DNA of 64,000 nucleotides from a virus, in IMG/VR virus record IMGVR_UViG_3300044797_000396, positions 26,551 through 90,550 of that record. The stretch is one strand, 5' to 3'. Of this stretch, positions 10,099 through 18,151 are shown piece by piece (the first letter of the stretch is position 1; each line of letters starts with the position of its first letter). Under the pieces are notes generated by a model. That model did no database searches. It was not told the origin of the DNA and saw nothing but the letters and a program-made list of their open reading frames with translations. Both the position numbers and the translations under genes were made by a program.

Positions 10099-10412
10099 AG
10101 TATTTTTCGCATGAACTAAGTGATTGGACTTGGTTTGATAGAAATCTTTATAGGACAAATGATCAAAAAGGTGACAAGCAGTTTTTGATCGGGTTGGTAT
10201 GCCTCGATAAACCCAAGCCTATTCAGAATACACATGAGCTTTGGCGAGTAGATGTTTTAGATTGGGGGGGCAATCTACAGTATCATACTATTTCTTTACT
10301 CAAAGAAGCGGGTTTATATCGTAAAGAGTATTCTTATAGCGAATTGGATCAAGCTAGAAAAGAATTAGATAATTTTATTATTCGAGTTGATAAACTGAAA
10401 CTATTTATATAG
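10095..10412 (+). CDS. Small protein with KLKLFI C-terminal tail
   Basis: 105 residues, overlapping the upstream glycosyltransferase by ATGA. No known domain is recognised. There is a beta-rich N-terminal half with several Trp (SDWTWFDRN, WRVDVLDWGG) and a helical C-terminal half. It ends RVDKLKLFI, one of the many versions of the KLKAFL-type tail in this window. Function unknown. Confidence 0.75.
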   Translation: MKYFSHELSDWTWFDRNLYRTNDQKGDKQFLIGLVCLDKPKPIQNTHELWRVDVLDWGGNLQYHTISLLKEAGLYRKEYSYSELDQARKELDNFIIRVDKLKLFI

Positions 10413-10428
10413 AGAAAGAACGTGTATT

Positions 10429-11268
10429 ATGCCGGAAGGAGTCGAGGTCAAACTAAGTGCAGAAGTAATTAAGCCATTAGTAAAAGACAAACGAGTTCTC
10501 AGTGTTTCATTAGGAGCTAATAGTAGATACAAGTCACAACCTCCTGAGGGGTTAAATAAGTTTATTGAGGCTACATGTGCTGAAATAATAAAAGTAAATG
10601 ATGTCCAAACTAAGGGTAAGTTTATGTATTGGACACTATCTCACGATTGGCATATGTTCTGCACGTTTGGTATGTCTGGTCAATGGAGCCCCAACAAAGG
10701 CAAACATCCTTGCTTGGGTATATTTTTGGGCGAAAACCATTTGACACATCCCGTAGAAAATATTTATTTTAATGATCCGCGCCATTTTGGAACTATCAAA
10801 TTTACTAATAATCCAAAAGACTTGACAGATAAAATAAAAGAATTAGGTTGGGATCCATTGCAAATGTTATTATCCAACAATTTACCTTGGATTACGGCTC
10901 GGCTTGCAAGAACCAAAAAGCCTATTGCCGAGGTGTTGATGGATCAAAAAATCTTTGCTGGCGTTGGCAACTATATAAAATGTGAAGGTCTTTACAGGGC
11001 AAAACTTTCCCCATGGAGAGCTAGTCCATCTCTGAATAACGCAGAGATACAACTTTTATGTCAGTCTATTGTGGATGTAATGAACGAGTCGTATCAGCAT
11101 CAGGGTGCCACCATACAAACTTATAAAACTGTGTACGGTGAAGAAGGAAGATATTCAACACTTTTCAGGGTGTATGGTAAAAAAGTGGATCCTAATGGAA
11201 ACAAAATAATTAGCGAAATAACGCCAGATAAGAGGAACACGCATTGGTGTCCCATTATCCAAAAATAG
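10429..11268 (+). CDS. Fpg/Nei-family DNA glycosylase, zinc-finger degenerate
   Basis: 279 residues. The mature N-terminus PEGVEV supplies the catalytic Pro and Glu of Fpg/Nei base-excision enzymes (MPEGPE type). KGKFMYW corresponds to the beta-hairpin lysine region. GVGNYIKCEGLYRAKLSPW is the helix-two-turn-helix. The family removes oxidised bases from DNA and nicks the abasic site. The C-terminus keeps the fold of the hairpin (VYGKKVDPNGNK... THWCP) but has only one cysteine where a canonical enzyme has four, so zinc cannot be bound in the usual way. This resembles 'zincless finger' enzymes of NEIL1 and mimivirus type. SD-like GAAAGAA precedes the ATG. Likely role: repair of phage DNA. Confidence 0.88.
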   Translation: MPEGVEVKLSAEVIKPLVKDKRVLSVSLGANSRYKSQPPEGLNKFIEATCAEIIKVNDVQTKGKFMYWTLSHDWHMFCTFGMSGQWSPNKGKHPCLGIFLGENHLTHPVENIYFNDPRHFGTIKFTNNPKDLTDKIKELGWDPLQMLLSNNLPWITARLARTKKPIAEVLMDQKIFAGVGNYIKCEGLYRAKLSPWRASPSLNNAEIQLLCQSIVDVMNESYQHQGATIQTYKTVYGEEGRYSTLFRVYGKKVDPNGNKIISEITPDKRNTHWCPIIQK

Positions 11269-11280
11269 TGTGCCCATCGA

Positions 11281-11286
11281 TATAAT
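11281..11286 (+). promoter_or_regulatory. TATAAT -10 element
   Basis: A perfect TATAAT lies in the short intergenic stretch after the glycosylase gene. The predicted start is about 11293, one base before an ATG at 11294 that opens a 31-codon basic frame, and 80 bases before the next sizeable gene. No clear -35 is visible. The 31-codon frame itself is not called. Confidence 0.4.
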
Positions 11287-11372
11287 AGTGTGTATGAAGA
11301 AGCGCACCAGCACAAATATAATTTACAAAATTACCGCTATAACTAGAATTATAAAAAAGTTAGGAAACAAAA

Positions 11373-12359
11373 ATGACAATAGTGAATAAAATTTTGATTA
11401 TATGTTGTGTTTTACTTGGTGTTGGATTAGTATCATATATGATCTACAACCAAGAAGTGATTAAAAAACAAAATACGCAACTGCAATCTCAGATTGTTGC
11501 GCAACAACAACTAGTGGATGGCATCGTTCGTAGTCAAAGTCAGTATGCCTCCGCAGCGGATTTGGCTAAGTTTGCCGCTGACAATGATATCAATCTGAAA
11601 GCCATCCAAACTAATTTGCAAAGCCTTAACTCACAACTATCTTCTATCAATGTTATTACCGCAGATAGTTCTGGTCAAACAGTTACCAATGTTAGCAGCA
11701 CTAGCACTGGCCCAGCCAATCCCAATCCAGTAGCAGCGGGCACTTCCGATCCTTCCGGCTATATGAAAAATGAGCAACAGCTAGCTCTCAACGAAGACTT
11801 TGGCACTCTCAAAGTGCCCTTTGGCACGGTAGGCTTCTCTGCCTGGCAAGCAGCTCCTTGGAATATCAATATTCTTCCAAGGGAGTATAATGTAGATACC
11901 GTAGTGGGAGTGGATGCTAACGAGAGACAAACTTTCTACAATAAATTTACGGTAGATATCGGTGGCAAAACTTATGACATTCCAATCAAGAAAGCTACCA
12001 CCGAGCAGCGGCTACCTAAGGCAACTTTTAGCTGGTGGAACCCGAAATTGTTCTTGACCGCAGGAGGTGGGCTCAACATTACTAGCTTGCCAGTCAATGG
12101 TTCCTTCAATGTGGGCGCGACTATGGAAATAATGTCATACGGAATATATCAAACAAGTCCCACTCTCTCTATCTTGCAATTAGGAGCGGGTTATCAGTCT
12201 AACAAAAACCAATTTACTGCTATTATTAACCCCATCAACTACAATGTGGGTAAACTTGTTCCAGGTAATCTTGCGAACAATACCTACTTGGGGCCTTCCA
12301 TTCAGTTTTCACCCAACGGGAATGTATTTGCTGGATTGAATATTAGTATGGGATTTTGA
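11373..12359 (+). CDS. Membrane-anchored phage protein with coiled-coil stalk
   Basis: 328 residues. Residues about 6-25 (ILIICCVLLGVGLVSYMIY) form one transmembrane segment or signal anchor. A Gln-rich helical stretch (about 28-90) follows that looks like a coiled coil. Next comes a Ser/Thr/Pro linker and then a C-terminal region (about 125-328) rich in Gly, Asn and aromatics, perhaps a beta-barrel or beta-sandwich domain. The ATG is preceded by TTAGGAAAC, a usable SD. It lies inside the glycosylation cluster, so it may be an envelope protein or a modified target. It is also possible that it is a phage spanin or superinfection protein, but no motif supports that. Confidence 0.75.
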   Translation: MTIVNKILIICCVLLGVGLVSYMIYNQEVIKKQNTQLQSQIVAQQQLVDGIVRSQSQYASAADLAKFAADNDINLKAIQTNLQSLNSQLSSINVITADSSGQTVTNVSSTSTGPANPNPVAAGTSDPSGYMKNEQQLALNEDFGTLKVPFGTVGFSAWQAAPWNINILPREYNVDTVVGVDANERQTFYNKFTVDIGGKTYDIPIKKATTEQRLPKATFSWWNPKLFLTAGGGLNITSLPVNGSFNVGATMEIMSYGIYQTSPTLSILQLGAGYQSNKNQFTAIINPINYNVGKLVPGNLANNTYLGPSIQFSPNGNVFAGLNISMGF

Positions 12360-13195
12360 TGAGCAAAGTCCATCTATTAACTCTCACTTGGAATGGTTTA
12401 GACAAACTAACTACACTACATAATTCATTGGCACCAGCACTAGCTGATCTGGATTATCATTGGTGGATCAAAGACAATGCCTCCAAAGATGATACGGTAG
12501 CAGTGGCCTCCACTTGGGAGAAGACTACGGTTCTTCCCTACAAAGATAATACGCAAAACTTTTCACAGGGTTGCAATGTTCTTTTTCGAGAAGCTTCTCC
12601 GAAAGATCAAGACTATGTGATGTTGCTCAACAACGACATTATCTTTAATGATACTGTTTCTATTAAGAATATGCTCTCTATTATAGAAAAAGATATTACG
12701 GTGGGAATGGTGGGAGCTCGATTACTTTACACTAATACTGATAAGATACAGCACGCTGGTGTAGTTTTCGTTCCTAAGTATAATACTCCGATGCATTTTC
12801 GTGCGGGGCAACAAACAGACCACGATGCCCAACGCAATCGTCTTTTTCAGGCCATTACGGGAGCGGTCGCTATTACCAAGGCAGAATATTATCGTAATAT
12901 TTGCACCACCAACAAATCAGGGATTAATGGGGCGGATGAACAATTCAGATGGGCCTTTGATGATACTGATATGTGCCTTTCTATCAAATATAATATGGGC
13001 AAGAAAATCGTTTATTGTGGCAACACCAATATTTTCCATGAAGAAAGTGCTTCTCTCAAAAAGAACCCCACCAACAAATTGTTTCTAAATCATAACCTTA
13101 CATATTTGTTCAAGAAATGGAAAGGTCGCTACCAGATAGATATAGAGACTTATACCAAGGATCCTAAACATAACTTGTATATGGCGGGTAAATGA
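12359..13195 (+). CDS. GT2 family glycosyltransferase
   Basis: 278 residues; start at ATG 12359, sharing the A of the upstream stop (TGATG). GT2 features: LLTLTWNGLDKL, IKDNASKDDT at the nucleotide-binding site, LLNNDI in the metal-site region, and RWAFDDTDMCLSIK near the catalytic base. It is distinct from the GT2 enzyme at 9376. Together with that enzyme, the GT4 enzyme and the dehydratase that overlaps its end, it forms a sugar-transfer cassette. Confidence 0.88.
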   Translation: MSKVHLLTLTWNGLDKLTTLHNSLAPALADLDYHWWIKDNASKDDTVAVASTWEKTTVLPYKDNTQNFSQGCNVLFREASPKDQDYVMLLNNDIIFNDTVSIKNMLSIIEKDITVGMVGARLLYTNTDKIQHAGVVFVPKYNTPMHFRAGQQTDHDAQRNRLFQAITGAVAITKAEYYRNICTTNKSGINGADEQFRWAFDDTDMCLSIKYNMGKKIVYCGNTNIFHEESASLKKNPTNKLFLNHNLTYLFKKWKGRYQIDIETYTKDPKHNLYMAGK

Positions 13196-14160
13196 AGAAA
13201 ATACTTATTACTGGAAGCAATGGATTTTTAGTTTCTAATTTTCTTCGTAAAGTGATTTACGAGCAAAATCAAAAGAAACCACAAGATCGTCTTTACAAAT
13301 TTGCCAGCATAGATAGGATGACGACTAATAATAACAATATGTATTGGAATACAAGTCATAGTTTTTATTTAGCAGATATTTGTGATGCTCACATTGTGGA
13401 TCGCATTTTTCAGTTTGAGAAGCCAGATATCGTTATTCATAGTGCAGCAGAAAGTCATGTCGATACCTCTCTAAAAGATCCAAATGTTTTTATTAATTCT
13501 AATGTTTTAGGCACTCAGGTAATCATTAATAACTGCTTAAAATATAAAACGGAAAAACTGATTTATACTAGTTCGGATGAAATTTATGGACAACTAACCA
13601 ACGAAAATGATCCGTCCTGGACGGAAGATGCTCCGTTGGCTCCTCGTTCTCCCTATTCGGCGAGTAAAGCGGCTGGGGAGCTCTTGGTTAAAGCGGCTCA
13701 TGCGAGCTACGGGTTAATTTATAATATTACCCGAAGCTCTAATTGCTATGGACCATACCAACTCTCCGAAAAATTGATACCGAAAGCTATAAAATGCATT
13801 ATCGAGGGACAGAAAATTCCCATTTACGGGAAAGGTTTGCAAATTCGAGACTGGACTTATGTAACAGATAATTGTTCTGCTGTCATGACCATCTTGGAAA
13901 AAGGTGGTCCTAATGAAACTTACAATATTTCTGCTCACCAAGAATTTACTAACATTGAAACCATTCAAGAAGTGTGTAATGCTATGGGCAAAGGCCATGA
14001 GTTAGTCTCGTTCGTTAATGAAAGGCCCGGACACGATTTTCGATATTCCGTCAATACCGATAAATTGCAAGCTTTGGGCTGGAAACCTTCCATCAAATTC
14101 AGAGAGGGTATTGTTAAAACATGCGAATGGTATAATATGAATCAATGGATCCTTCGATAA
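13192..14160 (+). CDS. NAD-dependent sugar epimerase/dehydratase (RmlB-like)
   Basis: 322 residues, ATGA overlap with the upstream GT2 gene. This is an extended short-chain dehydrogenase: TGSNGFL for NAD binding, HSAAESHVD, YTSSDEIYG and the catalytic YSASK (Tyr-x-x-x-Lys). The DE pair in SSDEIYG is characteristic of dTDP-glucose 4,6-dehydratases, which make the 4-keto-6-deoxy sugar precursor of rhamnose and related sugars. IYGKGLQIRDWTYVTDNC matches the substrate-binding end of the family. The third Gly of the usual GxxGxxG is replaced by Val (TGSNGFLVS), which is unusual and could affect cofactor preference. It likely feeds the neighbouring glycosyltransferases. Confidence 0.88.
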   Translation: MKKILITGSNGFLVSNFLRKVIYEQNQKKPQDRLYKFASIDRMTTNNNNMYWNTSHSFYLADICDAHIVDRIFQFEKPDIVIHSAAESHVDTSLKDPNVFINSNVLGTQVIINNCLKYKTEKLIYTSSDEIYGQLTNENDPSWTEDAPLAPRSPYSASKAAGELLVKAAHASYGLIYNITRSSNCYGPYQLSEKLIPKAIKCIIEGQKIPIYGKGLQIRDWTYVTDNCSAVMTILEKGGPNETYNISAHQEFTNIETIQEVCNAMGKGHELVSFVNERPGHDFRYSVNTDKLQALGWKPSIKFREGIVKTCEWYNMNQWILR

Positions 14161-14216
14161 ATCTATACCTCAGAAATAAAAATAATAATTCGACCATCTC
14201 AAAATTAGACAAGCGA

Positions 14217-14224
14217 TATAAATA
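14217..14224 (+). promoter_or_regulatory. TATAAATA, T4-late-promoter-like element
   Basis: TATAAATA occurs in the 84-base gap before the tubulin-like gene, followed by AAGGAG (14232-14237) and the ATG at 14245. It matches the T4-type late promoter consensus. Whether the sigma-like factor at 26897 uses it is inference. Confidence 0.4.
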
Positions 14225-14244
14225 CGAACACAAGGAGCATAATA

Positions 14245-15606
14245 ATGCCAGCTACGAGCACAACCGAACAAGGAACAAAAGAAATAATTACGGACAATGT
14301 ATCTAATACGGAAATCCGTCATCCAGAAGTAGTAGATCTCGGCAAATTGGCCGCCCTCAAAGCACAAAGCCAAGCCAAGCAAAATCAGGAGAATAAAATG
14401 GCAGCTAAGATAGTGTCAAAGAAAGAACGAAGTATCGTATTAGGGGTACTAGGATCAGGTCAGGCCGGTTCTAGAATTGCCGAGGCTTTTTACAAACTGG
14501 GATACGATGCGGTGGTATGCAACACTTGTATGGCCGATCTAAAATTTTTAGATATTCCAGATAGTAATAAACTTTTATTGGAGTATGGGGTTGGTGGCGC
14601 CAGCAAAGAGTTAGAAATCGGTCGTCAAGCAGCCGAAACTCATAGAGGAGAAATTTTACAATTAGTGAATGGAAAACTATCGGGATCTCAGGTTAATATT
14701 TTGTGTTTTTCTTTGGGCGGTGGATCGGGTGCAGGTTCATGTGAAACATTAGTAGAAATTATGTCCAACTTAGGTAAGCCGTTGGTGGTCATTACTGTTC
14801 TTCCGATGGATACCGATGATGCACAGACGAAATCAAATTCATTAGAAACTTTATCTAAATTGGCCGCTTTCGCTAGAACGAAAAAAATAAATAATCTTAT
14901 TGTGATTGATAACGCAAAAATCGAAAGTATTTATCACAATGCCAATCAATTTGATTTCTTCAATTTGGCTAATAAATCAATAGTAGAAACTTTCGATTCA
15001 TTCAACACTATGTCGTCGTTGCCTTCGGCAATCAAAGCTCTTGACCCAATGGAATGGTCAAAAATCTTGATGGATGGTGAAGGATTAAGTGTGTATGGTG
15101 AATTTATAGTAAATAATTATGTTGAAGATGTGGCTATTGCTCAGGCGGTAGTGGAAAATCTCAGCAATAATTTGTTGGCAAGTGGTTTTGATCTAAAAGG
15201 CGCTAAATATGTTGGATTTATTGTATCCGCCAATAAAGATGTTTGGGCAAAAATACCTGCGTCTAGCATTAATTATGCAACATCAATGGTTAATGATCTA
15301 ACGCCAGGAGCTAAAGGCGTATTCAAGGGCATCTATACAGTAGAAAATCAAGATGATTTCGTTAAAGTGTATTCTTTTTTCTCGGGTCTCTCGTTGCCAA
15401 CTGCGAGAATTGAGCAACTTAAAAATGACACGCTAGAATTGCAATCCAAAATAAAAATTAAGGATGAAGAGCGTAATCTTTCGCTACAGTTAAATGTTGG
15501 CTCCAATGAAACAATTAGTGACGCGCAAAAGATTAAAAATAAAATTGCAGCAAAAAGCTCTACCTTTGGAAAATTTGTAAGTGGAACAGTCGATCGTAGG
15601 AAATAA
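14245..15606 (+). CDS. Tubulin/FtsZ-superfamily GTPase
   Basis: 453 residues. After an Ala/Gln/Lys-rich tail of about 60 residues comes the nucleotide fold: GVLGSGQAGSRIAEAF (about 67-82), GVGGASKE, and the tubulin signature GGGSGAGS at 158-165. Hydrophobic strands and the VITVLPMDTDD region follow. Family members polymerise with GTP. Phage versions such as PhuZ centre and rotate the phage nucleus or move capsids, while the GQAG motif here is closer to FtsZ/CetZ. Length exceeds PhuZ (about 315). The first ATG has AAGGAG upstream. A second in-frame ATG at 14398 also has AGGAG six bases upstream and would remove only the N-tail. The last residues are basic. Confidence 0.88.
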   Translation: MPATSTTEQGTKEIITDNVSNTEIRHPEVVDLGKLAALKAQSQAKQNQENKMAAKIVSKKERSIVLGVLGSGQAGSRIAEAFYKLGYDAVVCNTCMADLKFLDIPDSNKLLLEYGVGGASKELEIGRQAAETHRGEILQLVNGKLSGSQVNILCFSLGGGSGAGSCETLVEIMSNLGKPLVVITVLPMDTDDAQTKSNSLETLSKLAAFARTKKINNLIVIDNAKIESIYHNANQFDFFNLANKSIVETFDSFNTMSSLPSAIKALDPMEWSKILMDGEGLSVYGEFIVNNYVEDVAIAQAVVENLSNNLLASGFDLKGAKYVGFIVSANKDVWAKIPASSINYATSMVNDLTPGAKGVFKGIYTVENQDDFVKVYSFFSGLSLPTARIEQLKNDTLELQSKIKIKDEERNLSLQLNVGSNETISDAQKIKNKIAAKSSTFGKFVSGTVDRRK

Positions 15607-15968
15607 TGGTTAAGATACGCGATATTAATTTGTCGTCTTTCACGTATTCACAAATCAATAAAAGAGATGATGGCACCATTATTTCCCATTGTGAATTTGT
15701 AAAATCTAATATGGTAGCTAATATAGAGGCTTTCCATAACAAAAATTATGATCAGTCAGACGCCATCTTTCTGTGTTGTCGAGAGAAGATTGAAAACTCC
15801 GATGATTATAGATATACGATGTGCACCATTCCTACAACTGGATATGATGCCGAAGTAACGAACGTTCGATTAGACAGTTTTAGTAGGCTGCCCACAATTA
15901 TATTATATAGTAGATCAAACATAGCCGATGTTATAAAAAGAGTATTGAACAATCTAATTTTTTCCTAA
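15606..15968 (+). CDS. Small protein, paralogue 1 of a tandem pair
   Basis: 120 residues, starting on the last base of the tubulin-like gene's stop. It is clearly related to the next gene: both share CREK...YRYT...IP, a DSFSRLPTIIL-type strand and an IKRVLNNLIFS end. The ending is a variant of the C-terminal motif seen throughout the window (LxFS instead of KAFL). No known domain; function unknown. Confidence 0.75.
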   Translation: MVKIRDINLSSFTYSQINKRDDGTIISHCEFVKSNMVANIEAFHNKNYDQSDAIFLCCREKIENSDDYRYTMCTIPTTGYDAEVTNVRLDSFSRLPTIILYSRSNIADVIKRVLNNLIFS

Positions 15969-15997
15969 TTAACCTATTTCCCCATTCGAGAATAACA

Positions 15998-16351
15998 ATG
16001 AGAACCGCAACAATAGTTTCTAATCCTTTTCGCCAACATCCCAAAGAGGGCGAAACCCCTAAAACACCAACCGAGATGATGAAGGCTAGCGTATCTGAAA
16101 GTTTGGATGTGTTTGATGGTAACAATCTTGAAACCGCAGACAGGGATTGTATTTGTATCTGTGCCCGAGAAAAAACTGAGTTAGGCGAATATCGATACAG
16201 CACCATAACCATTCCTACCAAAGAATATTCTACTAACCTAGTCAATGTGGTGTTAGCTAATTTCAAGAAGATGCCTACTATCATTTTGGATGATAAAGCG
16301 GACACCGTAGAAACAGTGCGCAGGGTGCTAACTAATCTTAATTTTTCGTGA
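15998..16351 (+). CDS. Small protein, paralogue 2 of a tandem pair
   Basis: 117 residues, related to the preceding gene (CAREK, YRYST...IPT, FKKMPTIIL, VRRVLTNLNFS). The N-terminal 35 residues differ and are Pro/Lys/Thr-rich. Tandem duplication followed by divergence is the simplest explanation. Function unknown. Confidence 0.75.
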   Translation: MRTATIVSNPFRQHPKEGETPKTPTEMMKASVSESLDVFDGNNLETADRDCICICAREKTELGEYRYSTITIPTKEYSTNLVNVVLANFKKMPTIILDDKADTVETVRRVLTNLNFS

Positions 16352-16357
16352 GGAATA

Positions 16358-16657
16358 ATGGAGCTGGATATCCTCAAACATTTTATTGGAATGAATGTAG
16401 AAGTGCTGGTGGCGGGTGTCTGGATGGAGGGAAACCTCAAACCCATTGTCAAGGGCGTGGTAGTTTTACAGCCCATTGGCGAGATGATGCAATTCTATGG
16501 ACCCTCCTCTATGAAAGCGGATGTTATCCAAGCTATTAGGCAAGTCAAGAAATTGTCAACTACCCCACAGCCACCTCTACCCTCCCCAGACAGCACTAAA
16601 GTTGTGTCTAGTTTCGAGCAGTCCTCTCCCACCAAACGTTTTGTTGTAGTTAAGTGA
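16358..16657 (+). CDS. Small beta-barrel protein, possibly LSm-like
   Basis: 99 residues. Residues 1-62 show a strand pattern (MNVEVLVAGVWMEGNLKP...GVVVLQPI...VIQAIRQV) that parallels the protein at 16876 and resembles an Sm/Hfq-type barrel. The last 35 residues are Pro/Ser-rich and probably disordered. The LSm assignment is inference from the spacing of hydrophobic strands and one turn glycine. Confidence 0.65.
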   Translation: MELDILKHFIGMNVEVLVAGVWMEGNLKPIVKGVVVLQPIGEMMQFYGPSSMKADVIQAIRQVKKLSTTPQPPLPSPDSTKVVSSFEQSSPTKRFVVVK

Positions 16658-16664
16658 GATAAAA

Positions 16665-16886
16665 ATGAAAAAACATAAAATAACCAAGAAGCAGAAAAAA
16701 GCAGCTAAGAAAATTGCCGACCAACAAAGGGCAGAGCGAAATAAATTAGAGCGCAAGCCTGTCACAAGCACCTCAATACTAACCTTGACGCAATATTTGC
16801 AAAAGCAGGCGGAAAAGAAATATCTCAAAGAATTACATCGTGAGGAGAAGAGGCACGTTAAATTAGGAAAAGATCATGTTCATTGA
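16665..16886 (+). CDS. Very basic small protein
   Basis: 73 residues, about one third Lys/Arg, highly charged and helical, with no hydrophobic core. It may bind nucleic acid or be a virion-internal protein. The SD-like GAGATAAAA is weak. Its end overlaps the next gene by 11 bases. Confidence 0.6.
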   Translation: MKKHKITKKQKKAAKKIADQQRAERNKLERKPVTSTSILTLTQYLQKQAEKKYLKELHREEKRHVKLGKDHVH

Positions 16887-17127
16887 TATTTTAGATGATT
16901 TTTCAGATCTAAGTGTAGAGATAACGACTGCCAATGGCAAGTCTTTTACTGGAACACTCAAACATCAAACGAGCAAAGGTTTAGTTATTATCACTCCCAC
17001 TGATAAATATCATCGTTTCGGCCCCGCTTACATTGCAGATAGTGAAGTTATAACTATTCGTGAGGTCTTACCACGTATTCATGAAGAAAAATATGAAGTG
17101 GAAGACGGTGGTGATGAAAAAACCTAA
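16876..17127 (+). CDS. Small beta-barrel protein, possibly LSm-like
   Basis: 83 residues. VEITTANGKSFTGTLKH followed by GLVIITP and a VITIREV strand has the order expected for a five-stranded Sm/Hfq barrel. It aligns by eye with the protein at 16358, so the two are likely paralogues separated by the basic protein. The C-terminal 18 residues are acidic. RNA binding is a guess based on fold resemblance. Confidence 0.65.
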   Translation: MFIDILDDFSDLSVEITTANGKSFTGTLKHQTSKGLVIITPTDKYHRFGPAYIADSEVITIREVLPRIHEEKYEVEDGGDEKT

Positions 17128-17192
17128 ATAAAATATCACGGCACTTTGACACATATGAATGAGGCTTTTAAGAAACAGAAATAAGGTAGTAT

Positions 17193-18089
17193 ATGGCAGA
17201 TTTGATCAAGGGAATAGATATTTCTTCTTTACAAGGGACAATAGATTTTGCAGCGGTAGCTGCTACTGGTGTGCAATTTGTGATCTGCCGATGTGGCGTA
17301 GGTAATAACGGTAAAGATAGTATGTATGGTCAAAATATGGCTAATGCTCAGGCCGCTGGTCTCCAAGTGGCTGCTTATAATTTTATCTTCCCACTTCCAA
17401 CTATTCCATCAGAACCATTGAGAGATCCTGTCAAGCAGGCTAAATTGCATGCAGGATGGACTGGCAATGTTTCTGTGGTGTGCTGCGATTTAGAGTGGCC
17501 CGCTACCCAAGACTGGACTAAGTGGGGTTGTAGTGCTGCCCAAATTGTAGAATGGACACTTACTTATTTGCAAGCTTATGAGGCCGCTACTGGTGTTAGA
17601 CCTATTGTCTATACTTACCCATATTTTGCTCAGTCCATCAATCTGCCAGCTAGTTTTGCGCAAACTTATAAGTTATGGATTGCTAGTTATGAGGTCTCTC
17701 CTGCTATCCCTGCTCCTTGGACTGATTGGGTGATTTGGCAAAATTCAGGCGGAACCACTACCAAACTTCCCAATGGCAGCCCGGTAGATACAGATTTCGT
17801 CAAAGATTTATCTTTGTGGGGCGCCTCACCAGCAGTTCCGGCCCCGCCTGCCTTTCCGGTAATTTATAATCAAGTCCCAGCGGTGGTAACGCCCGCTCCT
17901 GTGGTTACCCCTGCCCCTGTTGTAGTAACCCCAGATCCGGCCCCAGCCCCGGTAGAAGTCTCGCCAGTTGTTTCGGCTCCCGCTGATCCTGTTTCCGCAC
18001 CTATTGAGGATATAGAAACTGGTGCAAGTTCTATCGTCTTGACTATTCTAAAGTTTATTATGGATCTCTTCAAGAAGCCGCAACTCTAA
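17193..18089 (+). CDS. GH25 muramidase (lysozyme)
   Basis: 298 residues. The N-terminal ~205 residues form a glycoside hydrolase family 25 barrel: GIDISSLQG at the start, VVCCDLEWP with the catalytic Asp-x-Glu, IVYTYPYF, and WVIWQNSGGTT at the last strand. GH25 enzymes cut the MurNAc-GlcNAc bond of peptidoglycan. A Pro/Ala/Val-rich linker (about 210-272) follows, then a short hydrophobic helix (IVLTILKFIMDLFKK) that could insert into a membrane or bind a partner. No signal peptide is seen. It is either the endolysin or a virion-bound lysin. ATAAGG six bases before the ATG serves as SD. Confidence 0.92.
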   Translation: MADLIKGIDISSLQGTIDFAAVAATGVQFVICRCGVGNNGKDSMYGQNMANAQAAGLQVAAYNFIFPLPTIPSEPLRDPVKQAKLHAGWTGNVSVVCCDLEWPATQDWTKWGCSAAQIVEWTLTYLQAYEAATGVRPIVYTYPYFAQSINLPASFAQTYKLWIASYEVSPAIPAPWTDWVIWQNSGGTTTKLPNGSPVDTDFVKDLSLWGASPAVPAPPAFPVIYNQVPAVVTPAPVVTPAPVVVTPDPAPAPVEVSPVVSAPADPVSAPIEDIETGASSIVLTILKFIMDLFKKPQL

Positions 18090-18151
18090 TTCTTGTAGAA
18101 TAAGTTTTGTCGAGAAAAAAGTGCCAGCCATGTATGGTGCTATGAGGCTCT

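Noticed and set aside
11294-11389. 31-codon basic frame after a TATAAT box
   Set aside because: Overlaps the start of the membrane-anchored protein gene and has no SD; kept only as context for the promoter.
14245-15606. Calling the GTPase a definite PhuZ and inferring a phage nucleus
   Set aside because: Length and the GQAG motif differ from PhuZ, and no nuclear shell protein can be identified in this window.
15931-16476. 181-residue minus-strand frame
   Set aside because: Opposite to two recognisable paralogues and one further gene; low-complexity translation.
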